Of a stretch of 64,000 nt of DNA, positions 1 through 9,656 are shown in pieces (position 1 is the first letter of the stretch; each line of letters opens with the position of its first letter). The position numbers were made by a program, and so were the translations under genes. The notes under the pieces were generated by a model, which did not search any database, was not told where the DNA came from, and worked only from the letters and a program-made list of their open reading frames with translations. The stretch is from the NCBI GenBank assembly GCA_910579275.1, contig CAJTTO010000001.1:144681-208680 (forward strand), given 5' to 3'. Source of the stretch: an uncultured Lachnospiraceae bacterium (GTDB lineage: Bacteria; Bacillota; Clostridia; Lachnospirales; Lachnospiraceae).

Positions 1-1
1 G

Positions 2-679
2 TCAGAGGCATGGGTTGCGCCAGGTGAGACAGTTGTGAAGGTTGACCAGAAGCTGATGGACTGGGTAGTCGATTCCAAGGAATGGAAGAATGCAGGATAT
101 TTCGATCCCGCAGTGAAGGGACAGTGGAATGCTGACTGGTTTACGGCGATGAGTTCTAGCTCAAAGGTATTCGCGTTCCTGTTTCCGGCATGGGGAATTG
201 ACACACAGCTGAAACCCAACTGGGATGGCGCAGACGGTTCTTGGGCGGTTACAAATGCACCATTATCATACAATTGGGGCGGCACTTTTGTTCTTGCGGC
301 AGAAGGAACGGATAATCCGTCACATGTAAAGGATATCCTTCTTGCACTGACGGCTGACACCGACAACCTGACAGAGATTTCGAAAAAGTATGCTGATTTT
401 ACAAACGCAAAATCCGTTATGGAAGCAGCAGCGACAGACAGCTCATTTGCATCTGATTTCCTTGGCGGACAGAATCCGTATACATACTTTACACCGGGTG
501 CGGACACAATCCAGATGGCTCCCCTGTCAGCGTATGACCAAGGCTGCGTGGAACTGTTTCAGAACGCATTTGGCGACTATCTGCAGGATCAGATTGATTT
601 TGACAAGGCAAAGGCAAACTTTGAGACAGCAATTATGGAGCGCTATCCTGAAATTACAGCGGTTCAATGGCCGGAATAA
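2..679 (+). CDS. Sugar ABC transporter substrate-binding protein, C-terminal part
   Basis: The frame is open from base 2 and runs off the left edge, so the N-terminus, signal peptide and lipobox are outside the window. About 225 residues remain. Aromatic-rich stretches such as SYNWGGTFVLA and a helical C-terminal end fit the second lobe of a family 1 (MalE/UgpB-like) extracellular solute-binding protein. The two following genes encode the matching MalF- and MalG-type permeases, which is the main support for the call. The protein would sit on the outer face of the membrane and deliver an oligosaccharide. The GH16 enzyme gene downstream suggests a beta-glucan fragment, but this is inference from neighbourhood. 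Confidence 0.8.
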   Translation, partial: SEAWVAPGETVVKVDQKLMDWVVDSKEWKNAGYFDPAVKGQWNADWFTAMSSSSKVFAFLFPAWGIDTQLKPNWDGADGSWAVTNAPLSYNWGGTFVLAAEGTDNPSHVKDILLALTADTDNLTEISKKYADFTNAKSVMEAAATDSSFASDFLGGQNPYTYFTPGADTIQMAPLSAYDQGCVELFQNAFGDYLQDQIDFDKAKANFETAIMERYPEITAVQWPE

Positions 680-714
680 GATAGTCGGACAAAGGAACAT
701 CATAAAACCATTGG

Positions 715-738
715 CTGCGGTGCATAAGTGCACCGCAG
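715..738 (+). other. Intercistronic hairpin after binding-protein gene
   Basis: Perfect 10-bp inverted repeat CTGCGGTGCA / TGCACCGCAG with a TAAG loop, lying between the binding-protein stop and the permease start. There is no T-run, so it is probably an mRNA-stabilising or partial-attenuation hairpin of the kind often found after a highly expressed binding-protein cistron, not a full terminator. Confidence 0.6.
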
Positions 739-764
739 TATTAGAAAGAGGGGAATGGTAGCTT

Positions 765-1715
765 ATGAAACAAAAACGCAAAAAGGTAAACTATTCAAAA
801 TGGGGATATATTTTTATTCTTCCATTTTTTCTCAGTTTCTTTATTTTTTCACTGATTCCGTTGGTGGATACAATCCGGTACAGTTTTTTTGAGTATTTTC
901 GTTCGGGTCTCAAACAAATCGGCCCGAATTTTATCGGAATGGACAATTATGTCAGTCTGCTGAAATCAGATATGCTCAAGTATGCGGGCAATACCCTGAT
1001 TCTGTGGCTCATCGGTTTTGTCCCGCAGATTGTTATCGCACTGCTGCTCGCCTCATGGTTTGTGGATGCGCGGCTCAAAATCCGAGGACAGCAGTTTTTC
1101 AAGGTCGTCATTTACCTGCCAAACTTAATTATGGCATCTGCATTTGCGATGTTGTTCTTTACCTTGTTTTCGAACAAGGGTCCCATTAACTCCATTTTGC
1201 TGTCGATGGGAATGATTGACAGCCCGATTGACTTTATGGGCACTGTGTTTGGAACAAGGACTTTGGTCGGTGTGATGAACTTCCTGATGTGGTTCGGAAA
1301 TACGACAATCATGCTGATGGCGGCTATCATGGGCATCAGCCCTGATATCTTTGAGGCATCGGAAATAGACGGCTGCAACAGCATACAGCGGTTTTTCCGC
1401 ATAACCCTTCCGCTCATTCGTCCGATTCTTGCCTATACACTGATTACATCTATTATCGGCGGTCTCCAGATGTTTGATGTGCCACAGATTCTGACAAACG
1501 GTCAGGGAAGTCCGGACCGCACATCGACAACGCTGATTATGTTCCTCAACAACCACTTAAAGAGCAAGAACTACGGTATGGCGGGCGCCCTGTCTGTCTA
1601 TCTGTTCATTGTGAGCGGCATTTTGTGCTTTATCGTATACCGGATAACAAATGATGAGGATCCGGACGGCTCAAAGGCAGCGGCAAAAAAGAGAAAAAAG
1701 GCGGAAAGGAGATAA
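765..1715 (+). CDS. Sugar ABC transporter permease, MalF/UgpA type
   Basis: A 316-residue integral membrane protein with about six hydrophobic segments, the first starting near residue 14. The cytoplasmic EAA loop, EASEIDGCNSIQRFFRITLP, carries the conserved Gly and Leu-Pro that dock on the ATPase subunit. The C-terminus is Lys/Arg-rich. The start follows an AGAGGGGA ribosome binding site. It sits 85 bp after the binding-protein gene and 4 bp before the second permease gene, as one operon. No ATPase gene is in the window, so the transporter probably uses a shared MsmX-type ATPase, as is usual in Bacillota (inference). Confidence 0.9.
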   Translation: MKQKRKKVNYSKWGYIFILPFFLSFFIFSLIPLVDTIRYSFFEYFRSGLKQIGPNFIGMDNYVSLLKSDMLKYAGNTLILWLIGFVPQIVIALLLASWFVDARLKIRGQQFFKVVIYLPNLIMASAFAMLFFTLFSNKGPINSILLSMGMIDSPIDFMGTVFGTRTLVGVMNFLMWFGNTTIMLMAAIMGISPDIFEASEIDGCNSIQRFFRITLPLIRPILAYTLITSIIGGLQMFDVPQILTNGQGSPDRTSTTLIMFLNNHLKSKNYGMAGALSVYLFIVSGILCFIVYRITNDEDPDGSKAAAKKRKKAERR

Positions 1716-1719
1716 GATT

Positions 1720-2565
1720 ATGAAATCAAAAGGATACAATGGCTTTCGCACGGTTTTCGCACATGTATTGCTTGTGATACTGTCGTTCATGTGCTTGTTT
1801 TTCTTCTATATCCTGCTTGTCAATTCGACACGCTCCCATGCGGATTTGCAGAAAGGCTTTTCTGCACTGCCCGGAGGACATTTGCTGGAGAACTTTAAAA
1901 ACGTAACAAACGACGGAACCTTTCCGATGGTGCGCGGTATCATAAACAGCCTGATTGTTTCGACCTGTTCGGCGGCAATCTGCACTTATTTTTCGGCGCT
2001 GACGGCATATGGACTCTATGCGTATGACTTTAAGCTAAAGAAAGTGGCATTTACATTCATCATGGCAATCCTTGTGATGCCGACGCAGGTTACGGCAATG
2101 GGTTTTTTGCGTCTGGTGACCAATATGGGTATGTATGATTCCCTGCTTCCGCTGATTATTCCGTCAATCGCGTCGCCGTCCGTATTTTATTTTATGTACA
2201 GTTATTTGCAGTCATCGCTTCCGCTTTCTTTGGTCGAGGCAGCCAGAATTGACGGTTCGAAGGAGTTTCGCACCTTCAACCAGATTGTCCTTCCGATTAT
2301 GAAACCGGCGATGGCAGTACAGGCAATCTTTACGTTTGTTGGGTCATGGAACAATTATTTTGTTCCTGCCCTGATTATCCAGTCAAAGGATAAGATGACA
2401 GTACCGATTCTGATTGCGCTCCTTCGAGGAGCAGACTATATGAACCGCGATATGGGAAAAATATACATGATGATTATGATTGCAATCGTTCCGATTATCT
2501 TTGTATATCTGCTCCTCTCGAAATATATTATCGCAGGTGTGACGCTGGGCGGTGTCAAAGGGTAA
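1720..2565 (+). CDS. Sugar ABC transporter permease, MalG/UgpE type
   Basis: A 281-residue integral membrane partner of the preceding permease. About six hydrophobic segments are visible, and the EAA loop reads VEAARIDGSKEFRTFNQIVLP. The frame extends upstream into the previous gene, but the ATG at 1720 follows GGAAAGGAG with good spacing and gives the usual family length. The 4-bp gap to the upstream gene implies translational coupling. Together the two permeases form the pore of a carbohydrate importer. The downstream hairpin and T-rich tail would end this transcript before the GH16 gene. Confidence 0.9.
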   Translation: MKSKGYNGFRTVFAHVLLVILSFMCLFFFYILLVNSTRSHADLQKGFSALPGGHLLENFKNVTNDGTFPMVRGIINSLIVSTCSAAICTYFSALTAYGLYAYDFKLKKVAFTFIMAILVMPTQVTAMGFLRLVTNMGMYDSLLPLIIPSIASPSVFYFMYSYLQSSLPLSLVEAARIDGSKEFRTFNQIVLPIMKPAMAVQAIFTFVGSWNNYFVPALIIQSKDKMTVPILIALLRGADYMNRDMGKIYMMIMIAIVPIIFVYLLLSKYIIAGVTLGGVKG

Positions 2566-2603
2566 ATAAATCGAAATATGCAGTATGGACATAAATAAGG
2601 ATG

Positions 2604-2634
2604 CCCCAATAGCATTGGCTGTTGGGGTTTCTTT
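2604..2634 (+). terminator. Rho-independent terminator after the permease genes
   Basis: Stem CCCCAATAGC / GCTGTTGGGG (one G-T pair) with an ATTG loop, followed by TTTCTTT. It lies 38 bp past the permease stop and would partly or fully separate the transporter transcript from the GH16 gene. Confidence 0.75.
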
Positions 2635-2720
2635 CAAAATAAAAAGAGACAGGGGGGGAGGCATGATAGTTTTTAACGGTATTTTGTAAGATTGAAAATC
2701 AATAAGAAAGGAAGATGCGG

Positions 2721-5700
2721 ATGAAAAAGAAAGTACATAGGTCAATAAAAGCATTGATTCTGGCAGTTATGCTGACATTTTTTGCAGGAAGTATTGCTGT
2801 TTCGGCGGAAAATATTTTCTCCATCAATTTTGACAGCTATACAATAAATGTCGGGGACGAGGATAAGCTGGAGCTCCGGATTGAAAATCTGCCGGAAAAT
2901 AAGAAAACAAAGTGGGTTTCATGGAATGAAAATGTGGCAGTAGTAGATCAGGAGGGAGAAACCGGTGTCGTGACAGCAGTTCGAAAAGGAAAGGCAGTGA
3001 TCTCATCAGGAGTCGGTTTTCCGCGTGAGACATGTGTTGTCACAGTAGTGGATCCAAGCATTAAACTGAACAAAACAGCCGCGACAATTTATTGTGCACC
3101 TGCTGAAAGCGGGAATACAAACGAATTTGGCGGAAAAACAGTCCAGCTAAAAGCAAGTGTAAAGGGCGCTGACAAGGCGGTGAAGTGGAGCAGCAGCGAC
3201 ACGAAGACTGCCATTGTGAACCAAAACGGTCTTGTGACCGCAAAAGGCAGGGGAAATGCAGTGATTACTGCGTCTGCAAACGGGCTGGAAGCAAAATGTG
3301 CAATTGCGGTGAAAGAGACAGACATTACGCTGAATACGAGCGTTATTCGTCTGAGCACAAAAGGAGCAGGAAGCGCGGTAAAGCTTGTGCCGGATGTTGT
3401 GGGTGCGAACAAAAAAATAACATGGAAAAGCAATAATACAAAGGTTGCGACAGTCAGCGGCGGCAGGGTAACCGGAAAGAAGACAGGAATAACATGGGTT
3501 ACGGCTTCGGCAAACGGCGTGCAGAAAGGATGCCTTGTCATCGTGGAAGAAGGGCTGGTTTCCATTGATGAGGAACAGGTACGGCTCTATGCGACAGGCA
3601 CTGTTTCCGATACCATGAAGTATGAGACAAAGCAGCTGAAAACAAATGCTGCCAAAACGGATGTCGTGCAATGGAGCAGCAGTGATGAGAACATTGCCGT
3701 TGTCCAAAACGGACTGGTTACGGCAAAGGGGATAGGAACCGCAGTGATAACCGCAGCGTGCAATGGAAAAGAAGACACCTGCAGGGTGGAAGTGGTTGGC
3801 ACGTCTACGGATATCAAAGAGAATGTTGTTCATTTGAAGACGAAGGGAGCGTCCAAGACATATACCGTTGATTTCAGTGTGACAGGGCGGAAAAATACGG
3901 TCAAATGGTCAAGCTCGGATTCAAAGGTGGCTTCGGTGAGCAAGGGAAAAATTACGGCAAAAAAGGCAGGGACAGCAACGATTACCGCAGAGGCAAACGG
4001 TGTCACCGATACCGTAAAGGTAACCGTGAAAGCGTTTGAGCCGACAATAACCCTGAATCAGAGCGAGTACACGCTCTACACAAAGGGAAAAGGAAACACG
4101 GTCACATTGAAGGCTGTAGTCGACGGCGCAGACAAAAAGCCTGTATGGAACAGCAGTAATAAAAATGTGGCAGTTGTGTCGGATAAGGGAAAAGTAACAA
4201 TACCTTCGGGTAAGGATGCGGTTGCGGGGAGAACGCTGATTACTGCCACTGCAAACGGTGTGACGGCAAAATGCTGGATTCGGGTAAAGGAGACAAAAGT
4301 CGTTCCGGAAAAGAATTATTACTTGCTGCATACCGGAAAGAAAGATAGAATAGATGTGGATGTTGTCGGTGCAGCTCAGTCTGTCAAGTATAAGTCATCA
4401 GACACAAAGGTAGTCGCAGTGGACAGCAAGGGAAATATCACGGGCAAAAAGAACGGCACGGCATACATCGAAGTGAAGGCAAATAATGTAACCGCAAAGT
4501 GCCAGGTGACAGTAACAGACTGTACGGAACATGAGTGGGATCCAGTGGCAGAATCAGACAGGGAAAAGGATGACAGGGAAGCATCTTGCGAAGAAAGCGG
4601 TCTGACGACATCTGTCTGCAAGAAGTGCGGTGGTAAGCAGCAGCAAGTTATACCGCCGCTCGGGCATAAATTTGGGAGGTGGACTGTGGAAGTGAAGGCG
4701 ACAGGGAATGCGGCAGGTCTGGAAAAACAGGTGTGCGGCAGATGCGGCGCGGAGAATACCAGAAGCATTCCCATCAAGAACAAGCCGGAAACGGTAGACG
4801 CATATAAGCTTGTGTGGGAAGATGACTTTAATGGTGACAAGCTGGATACCAGCGTCTGGAATTATGAACTCCATGAGCCCGGCTGGGTGAATGCAGAGCT
4901 GCAGGAGTATGTCGATTCGGATAAAAACACATATGTAAAAGACGGAAAGCTCTACATTCAGGCGCTCAAGGAAGTGAAAGACGGCAAGGCATACTATACG
5001 TCAGGAAGAATCAACACAAAAGGAAAGAAAAATTACCAGTACGGCAGATTTGAAGTAAGTGCAAAAGTTCCAAGCGGCAAGGGATTTTTACCCGCTTTCT
5101 GGATGATGCCGGAGGACGAAAGCTACTATGGGCAGTGGCCAAAGTGCGGAGAAATCGACGTGATGGAGGTTCATGGAAGCGCGCTTTCCACGACATACGG
5201 AACGCTTCATTTCGGGGAACCGCATACACAGAAACAGGGCAGCTATACACTGCCGGCGGGAGAGGAGAATTTCGGGGAATCATTCCACGTATTCGCCTGC
5301 GAATGGGATCCGGGTGAGTTTCGCTTTTATGTGGATGACGTGCTGTTTTATACAGTGAATGACTGGTTTACACAAAAACCGGGATTCGGGAAAGTCGCGT
5401 ATCCCGCACCATATGACCAGCCGTTTTACATGATATTGAATCTGGCTGTCGGCGGCAGCTGGGTAGGTTATCCGGACGATAATGATGTGTTTGGGGAAAA
5501 CGCCCAGTTTGTCATAGACTATGTCCGGGTATATCAGAAAGACAGTTATGACATGGATGTTGACAAGCCGGAAAACGAGGTGATACTCCGAGATCCGGAT
5601 GAGACCGGAAACTATATAATCAATGGCGATTTTGCGGAAGCGGAAGACTTGACGCAGGAAGACGCGAACTGGCAGCTGCTTCTTGCCAACGGCGGAGATG

Positions 5701-8700
5701 CCACGGCGGAGATTTCCGAAAACGCGCTGCATATCACATCGACCAATGCAGGCACAGTGAATTACGGTGTGCAGGTTGTACAGGCAAGTCTGCCGATGGA
5801 GAACGGTGCCAAGTACAGACTGACTTACGATGCATATGCGGACGAAGCGCGCACAATGATTACAGGAATATCGGCTCCGGACAGGGGATATATCCGTTAT
5901 CTGAATGATACGACCATAAATCTGACAACAGAAAAGCAGTCATACACGCATGTTTTTGACATGACTGGGGACAGTGATGCCAATGGCAGGGTAGAATTTA
6001 ATCTCGGAAATCAAGGGTCTGTTGCGAAAGTCCACATCAGCAACGTGCGGCTGGTAAAGGAAGGCGATGCCGAGAAAGAGGAAAAAGGCGTATTGCCGGA
6101 CGGTAACTACGTGTATAACGGACAGTTTAACGAGGGAAATGAGCCTGGCAGGCTTCGCCTTGCGTACTGGGATTGGGACACCAGACAGGCCAAGGGCACG
6201 AGTGTGTCAGTCACAAATGACAGCATACGCGAATTAAAGGTCGTAGTGCCGGAGTCCGTGAGTGGTCTTGACAAGGTTAACGTGTACCAAAATGATATTG
6301 CGATTGCCGGAGGGAAGAAATATATTCTCAGCTTTGACGCCTATGCGGACAGGGCTAAGACAATACAGACCACGGTGGCAGGAATGACCTTTGACAGTGA
6401 ACTGACAACGGATAAGGCGAGCTATAAATATGAGCTGGAGACACCCGCGGATTTAAACGGAAGCACAATCTGTTTCCTGCTTGGGACACCAGGCACGACA
6501 TTCATTGACAACGTGTGTGTCCGGGAGGACTGCATGATTGTAAACGGAGACTTCTCCAACGGATTGCTGGGATATGAGGTTTATGTGAATGACGCGGCAA
6601 AGGTTCCCGATTACATAGTGGATTCCTTAAAGGAAAAGGATGCGTTTTCCATGGACATCGCCGACACGGGTGATCAGGATTGGTATATACAGTTAAAACA
6701 GAGCGGCATTCAGCTTGAAAAGGACAAATGGTATAAACTATCGTTTGATGCCAAGTCGACCGTAGACAGGGAGATTATGTATGCGCTGCAAAGGGATGGT
6801 ACGAGCGACGATAACTGGACACCATACTCCGGACAGCCAAAAGCGGCATTGACATCAGAATTCCAGAGATTTGAAAGAGTGTTTCAAATGCGCTATGACA
6901 CGGATACGAATACTGTCCTTAGCATTTCCATGGGCGCTGTCGGCGATAAGCAGATATCCCAGAAACACACAGTGGTAATCGACAATATCAACCTTGAGGA
7001 GACGCAGGCGCAGGAAGAACCTCCTGCGGAGACGGGGAAAAACCTGATTGCAAACGGAGACTTCGCGGCAGGGGAAGAACACTGGGTAAAGGAAGTGGGT
7101 GCAGCAGCCCAGGCGCAAGTAAGTTTTGCGGACGAGAAGGCAGTGTTTGACATTGCGAATGTCGGTGAGAATGACTGGGACATCAAGCTTCGGAACGAAG
7201 AACTTCTGCTGCTGGAAAAAGGTGCGAAATATCAGGTTCAGATGAAGATAAAGTCTTCTGCTGCAAGGACAGTCAAGTATTCCTTCATGAACCCGCAGTA
7301 TGCATGGTATGGAGGAGAAGACCTTGAACTGGCTGCGGATGTAATGAAAGAAGTAGATTATGAGATGACAGTAGGAGAAGATCTTGATACGAGCAGTGAG
7401 ATAACATTTGCCGTCTCCATGGGAAGGATTGCTGGAGAAGATACGCCGGCATCCGTTATCGAGATTGATGACATCAGTGTCATAAAGTTGAGCGGAGACA
7501 CAGAGACGCCAGAAGAACCGGCGGAAACAAACCTGATTAAGAACGGAGATTTTGCAGACGGAAAGGAACCGTGGACAGATTACGTGGATAACGCCGCATC
7601 TGCCGCAACAGCGTTTACAGGGAATAAGGCGCGCTATGAAATCACCAATGCCGGAACGGCAGACTGGAATATCCAGCTCAAGCAGGAAGGCCTTGCGATG
7701 GAAAAAGGAACAAAATATAAAGTAAACTTTAAGATTGCCTCCTCGCTGGACAGACAGGTAACACTGGCAATCATGGGAGCGAATGACATATACTGCGCAG
7801 GGGCGGACATAATCCTGACAAAGAATAAGTTAAAAACCTTCAGCCAGATCATGACACTGGGAGAGGACTACACGGAGGGAACAGTTGCGTTCCAGCTATC
7901 CATGGGAGTGCCGAAGGGAGTTGCGTCTTTGGAGGCACACGCGATAGAAATATCGGATATCAGTATAATAAAGGTTGACGACAGTGCAGTGGCGGATGAA
8001 GTGGAGGACACGGATACGGAGATAACACCGCCGGCCGGAGAAGATAAACCGAATCCGGATCCGACACCTTCGGAAAATCTGATAACGAACGGAGATTTTG
8101 CAGACGGCAAGGAGCCATGGACGGATTATGTGGACAATGCCGCATCAGCGACAACGGCGTTCACGGGAAATAAGGCGCGGTACGAAATAACCTCTGCCGG
8201 AACGGCAGACTGGAATATCCAGCTCAAGCAGGAAGGCCTTGCGATGGAAAAAGGAACAAAATATAAAGTAAACTTTAAGATTGCCTCCTCGCTGGACAGA
8301 CAGGTAACACTGGCAATCATGGGAGCGAATGACATATACTGCGCAGGGGCGGACATAATCCTGACAAAGAATAAGTTAAAAACCTTCAGCCAGATCATGA
8401 CACTGGGAGAGGACTACACGGAGGGAACAGTTGCGTTCCAGCTATCCATGGGAGTGCCGAAGGGAGTTGCGTCTTTGGAGGCACACGCGATAGAAATATC
8501 GGATATCAGTATAATAAAGGTTGACGACAGTGCAGTGGCGGATGAAGTGGAGGACACGGATACGGAGATAACACCGCCGGCCGGAGAAGATAAACCGAAT
8601 CCGGATCCGACACCTTCGGAAAATCTGATAACGAACGGAGATTTTGCAGACGGCAAGGAGCCATGGACGGATTATGTGGACAATGCCGCATCAGCGACAA

Positions 8701-9395
8701 CGGCGTTCACGGGAAATAAGGCGCGGTACGAAATAACCTCTGCCGGAACGGCAGACTGGAATATCCAGCTCAAGCAGGAAGGCCTTGCGATGGAAAAAGG
8801 AACAAAATATAAAGTAAACTTTAAGATTGCCTCCTCGCTGGACAGACAGGTAACACTGGCAATCATGGGAGCGAATGACATATACTGCGCAGGGGCGGAC
8901 ATAATCCTGACAAAGAATAAGTTAAAAACCTTCAGCCAGATCATGACACTGGGAGAGGACTACACGGAGGGAACAGTTGCGTTCCAGCTATCCATGGGAG
9001 TGCCGAAGGGAGTTGCGTCTTTGGAGGCACACGCGATAGAAATATCGGATATCAGTATAATAAAGGTTGACGACAGTGCAGTGGCGGATGAAGTGGAGGA
9101 CACGGATACGGAGATAACACCGCCGGCCGCAGATAGTGGCGAGTCGGAATCGGAAATTGCCGCTGATGACAGTGAAAATACAGAATCCGAGTCTGAGCAA
9201 CAGAAGACAGTTGAGGAGGAAGCCGATGAGCCGGAAACGACAGAAACGGAGGAAACTAACGAGCCGGAACTGACAGAAACGGAGGAAACCGACGAGCCAG
9301 AAATGACAGAAATAACAGAAACGGAGGAAACCGACAAGTCGGGAGTGACAGAAACGGATGAAAGCAATGAGTCAGAAACGACTGAGAGAGGATAA
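2721..9395 (+). CDS. Secreted multidomain GH16 beta-glucanase with Ig-like repeats and CBM-like modules
   Basis: A 2224-residue exported protein. The ATG at 2721 is preferred over 2715 because AAAGGAAG then has 6-bp spacing. Order: signal peptide (about 1-29, ending AVSA); seven Big_2-type Ig-like repeats (about 30-600, recurring WSSSDxKVA and VTAxxxGxAxITA); a Cys-rich stretch with two CxxCG motifs (about 601-690); a GH16 domain (about 694-945); seven modules each opening with an NGDF/NGQF-like motif typical of CBM4/9 folds; and an acidic Thr/Glu tail. The GH16 active site is GEIDVMEVHG with E811, D813 and E816, the non-lichenase ExDxxE form seen in laminarinases. It probably hydrolyses beta-1,3(1,4)-glucan outside the cell and supplies the transporter upstream. 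No LPxTG or SLH anchor is visible. The exact substrate is not settled by sequence. Confidence 0.88.
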   Translation: MKKKVHRSIKALILAVMLTFFAGSIAVSAENIFSINFDSYTINVGDEDKLELRIENLPENKKTKWVSWNENVAVVDQEGETGVVTAVRKGKAVISSGVGFPRETCVVTVVDPSIKLNKTAATIYCAPAESGNTNEFGGKTVQLKASVKGADKAVKWSSSDTKTAIVNQNGLVTAKGRGNAVITASANGLEAKCAIAVKETDITLNTSVIRLSTKGAGSAVKLVPDVVGANKKITWKSNNTKVATVSGGRVTGKKTGITWVTASANGVQKGCLVIVEEGLVSIDEEQVRLYATGTVSDTMKYETKQLKTNAAKTDVVQWSSSDENIAVVQNGLVTAKGIGTAVITAACNGKEDTCRVEVVGTSTDIKENVVHLKTKGASKTYTVDFSVTGRKNTVKWSSSDSKVASVSKGKITAKKAGTATITAEANGVTDTVKVTVKAFEPTITLNQSEYTLYTKGKGNTVTLKAVVDGADKKPVWNSSNKNVAVVSDKGKVTIPSGKDAVAGRTLITATANGVTAKCWIRVKETKVVPEKNYYLLHTGKKDRIDVDVVGAAQSVKYKSSDTKVVAVDSKGNITGKKNGTAYIEVKANNVTAKCQVTVTDCTEHEWDPVAESDREKDDREASCEESGLTTSVCKKCGGKQQQVIPPLGHKFGRWTVEVKATGNAAGLEKQVCGRCGAENTRSIPIKNKPETVDAYKLVWEDDFNGDKLDTSVWNYELHEPGWVNAELQEYVDSDKNTYVKDGKLYIQALKEVKDGKAYYTSGRINTKGKKNYQYGRFEVSAKVPSGKGFLPAFWMMPEDESYYGQWPKCGEIDVMEVHGSALSTTYGTLHFGEPHTQKQGSYTLPAGEENFGESFHVFACEWDPGEFRFYVDDVLFYTVNDWFTQKPGFGKVAYPAPYDQPFYMILNLAVGGSWVGYPDDNDVFGENAQFVIDYVRVYQKDSYDMDVDKPENEVILRDPDETGNYIINGDFAEAEDLTQEDANWQLLLANGGDATAEISENALHITSTNAGTVNYGVQVVQASLPMENGAKYRLTYDAYADEARTMITGISAPDRGYIRYLNDTTINLTTEKQSYTHVFDMTGDSDANGRVEFNLGNQGSVAKVHISNVRLVKEGDAEKEEKGVLPDGNYVYNGQFNEGNEPGRLRLAYWDWDTRQAKGTSVSVTNDSIRELKVVVPESVSGLDKVNVYQNDIAIAGGKKYILSFDAYADRAKTIQTTVAGMTFDSELTTDKASYKYELETPADLNGSTICFLLGTPGTTFIDNVCVREDCMIVNGDFSNGLLGYEVYVNDAAKVPDYIVDSLKEKDAFSMDIADTGDQDWYIQLKQSGIQLEKDKWYKLSFDAKSTVDREIMYALQRDGTSDDNWTPYSGQPKAALTSEFQRFERVFQMRYDTDTNTVLSISMGAVGDKQISQKHTVVIDNINLEETQAQEEPPAETGKNLIANGDFAAGEEHWVKEVGAAAQAQVSFADEKAVFDIANVGENDWDIKLRNEELLLLEKGAKYQVQMKIKSSAARTVKYSFMNPQYAWYGGEDLELAADVMKEVDYEMTVGEDLDTSSEITFAVSMGRIAGEDTPASVIEIDDISVIKLSGDTETPEEPAETNLIKNGDFADGKEPWTDYVDNAASAATAFTGNKARYEITNAGTADWNIQLKQEGLAMEKGTKYKVNFKIASSLDRQVTLAIMGANDIYCAGADIILTKNKLKTFSQIMTLGEDYTEGTVAFQLSMGVPKGVASLEAHAIEISDISIIKVDDSAVADEVEDTDTEITPPAGEDKPNPDPTPSENLITNGDFADGKEPWTDYVDNAASATTAFTGNKARYEITSAGTADWNIQLKQEGLAMEKGTKYKVNFKIASSLDRQVTLAIMGANDIYCAGADIILTKNKLKTFSQIMTLGEDYTEGTVAFQLSMGVPKGVASLEAHAIEISDISIIKVDDSAVADEVEDTDTEITPPAGEDKPNPDPTPSENLITNGDFADGKEPWTDYVDNAASATTAFTGNKARYEITSAGTADWNIQLKQEGLAMEKGTKYKVNFKIASSLDRQVTLAIMGANDIYCAGADIILTKNKLKTFSQIMTLGEDYTEGTVAFQLSMGVPKGVASLEAHAIEISDISIIKVDDSAVADEVEDTDTEITPPAADSGESESEIAADDSENTESESEQQKTVEEEADEPETTETEETNEPELTETEETDEPEMTEITETEETDKSGVTETDESNESETTERG
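7545..9128 (+). repeat. Three tandem 546-bp repeats encoding CBM-like modules
   Basis: Units start at 7545, 8091 and 8637, an exact 546-bp (182-codon) period. By eye the sequence is periodic without change from about 7649 to 9128, including synonymous sites and the Pro-rich linker. The first roughly 105 bp of unit 1 differ from units 2 and 3. Four more divergent copies lie upstream (about 5617, 6110, 6530 and 7042). The identity suggests very recent duplication or gene conversion, and the copy number may vary between strains. Confidence 0.9.
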
Positions 9396-9549
9396 AGAAA
9401 AAATATTGTCCGAAAATGAAAAGTCGGAGAAGCAGCAGAAAAAGTTACAGCAGGAAATGTATAAGATGGTGCAGCCGAAAGAAGTCATGGAGCGCATCAA
9501 AGAACGCTGCAAGAACGTAATAGTCTGTATGAGAAACAGAGTGGCTTGA
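9358..9549 (+). CDS. Short Lys/Glu-rich reading frame overlapping the GH16 gene end
   Basis: A 63-codon frame overlapping the last 38 bp of the GH16 gene in another frame. The product is highly charged (stretches such as EKSEKQQKKLQQEM) and could form a coiled coil. No convincing ribosome binding site precedes it and no family is recognised. It may be a remnant of a longer tail lost by frameshift, or simply chance open frame. Confidence 0.15.
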   Translation: MKAMSQKRLREDKEKILSENEKSEKQQKKLQQEMYKMVQPKEVMERIKERCKNVIVCMRNRVA

Positions 9550-9593
9550 AAGGGCAGTAACAGAAGATTGAGAAGTCGTTGGAACGATAAGAA

Positions 9594-9628
9594 ATGTGGG
9601 GCATGGCGTTGCTATGCTCCATATTTTG
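9594..9628 (+). terminator. Probable terminator downstream of the GH16 gene
   Basis: Stem ATGTGGGGCAT / ATGCTCCATAT (with G-T pairs), 9-nt loop, followed by TTTT. It lies about 200 bp after the GH16 stop. The T-run is short, so strength is uncertain. Confidence 0.5.
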
Positions 9629-9656
9629 GTGCGTCTTGGGGAGTTTTTCATATTTT

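Noticed and set aside
2663..2689. Nine-codon leader peptide frame after a GGGGGGGAGG stretch before the GH16 gene
   Set aside because: The ATG is only about 1 bp from the purine stretch, the peptide has no notable composition, and no attenuator structure follows.
7545..9128. Tandem repeats considered as a CRISPR-like or non-coding array
   Set aside because: The 546-bp period is a whole number of codons and continues the GH16 reading frame without a break, so these are protein modules.
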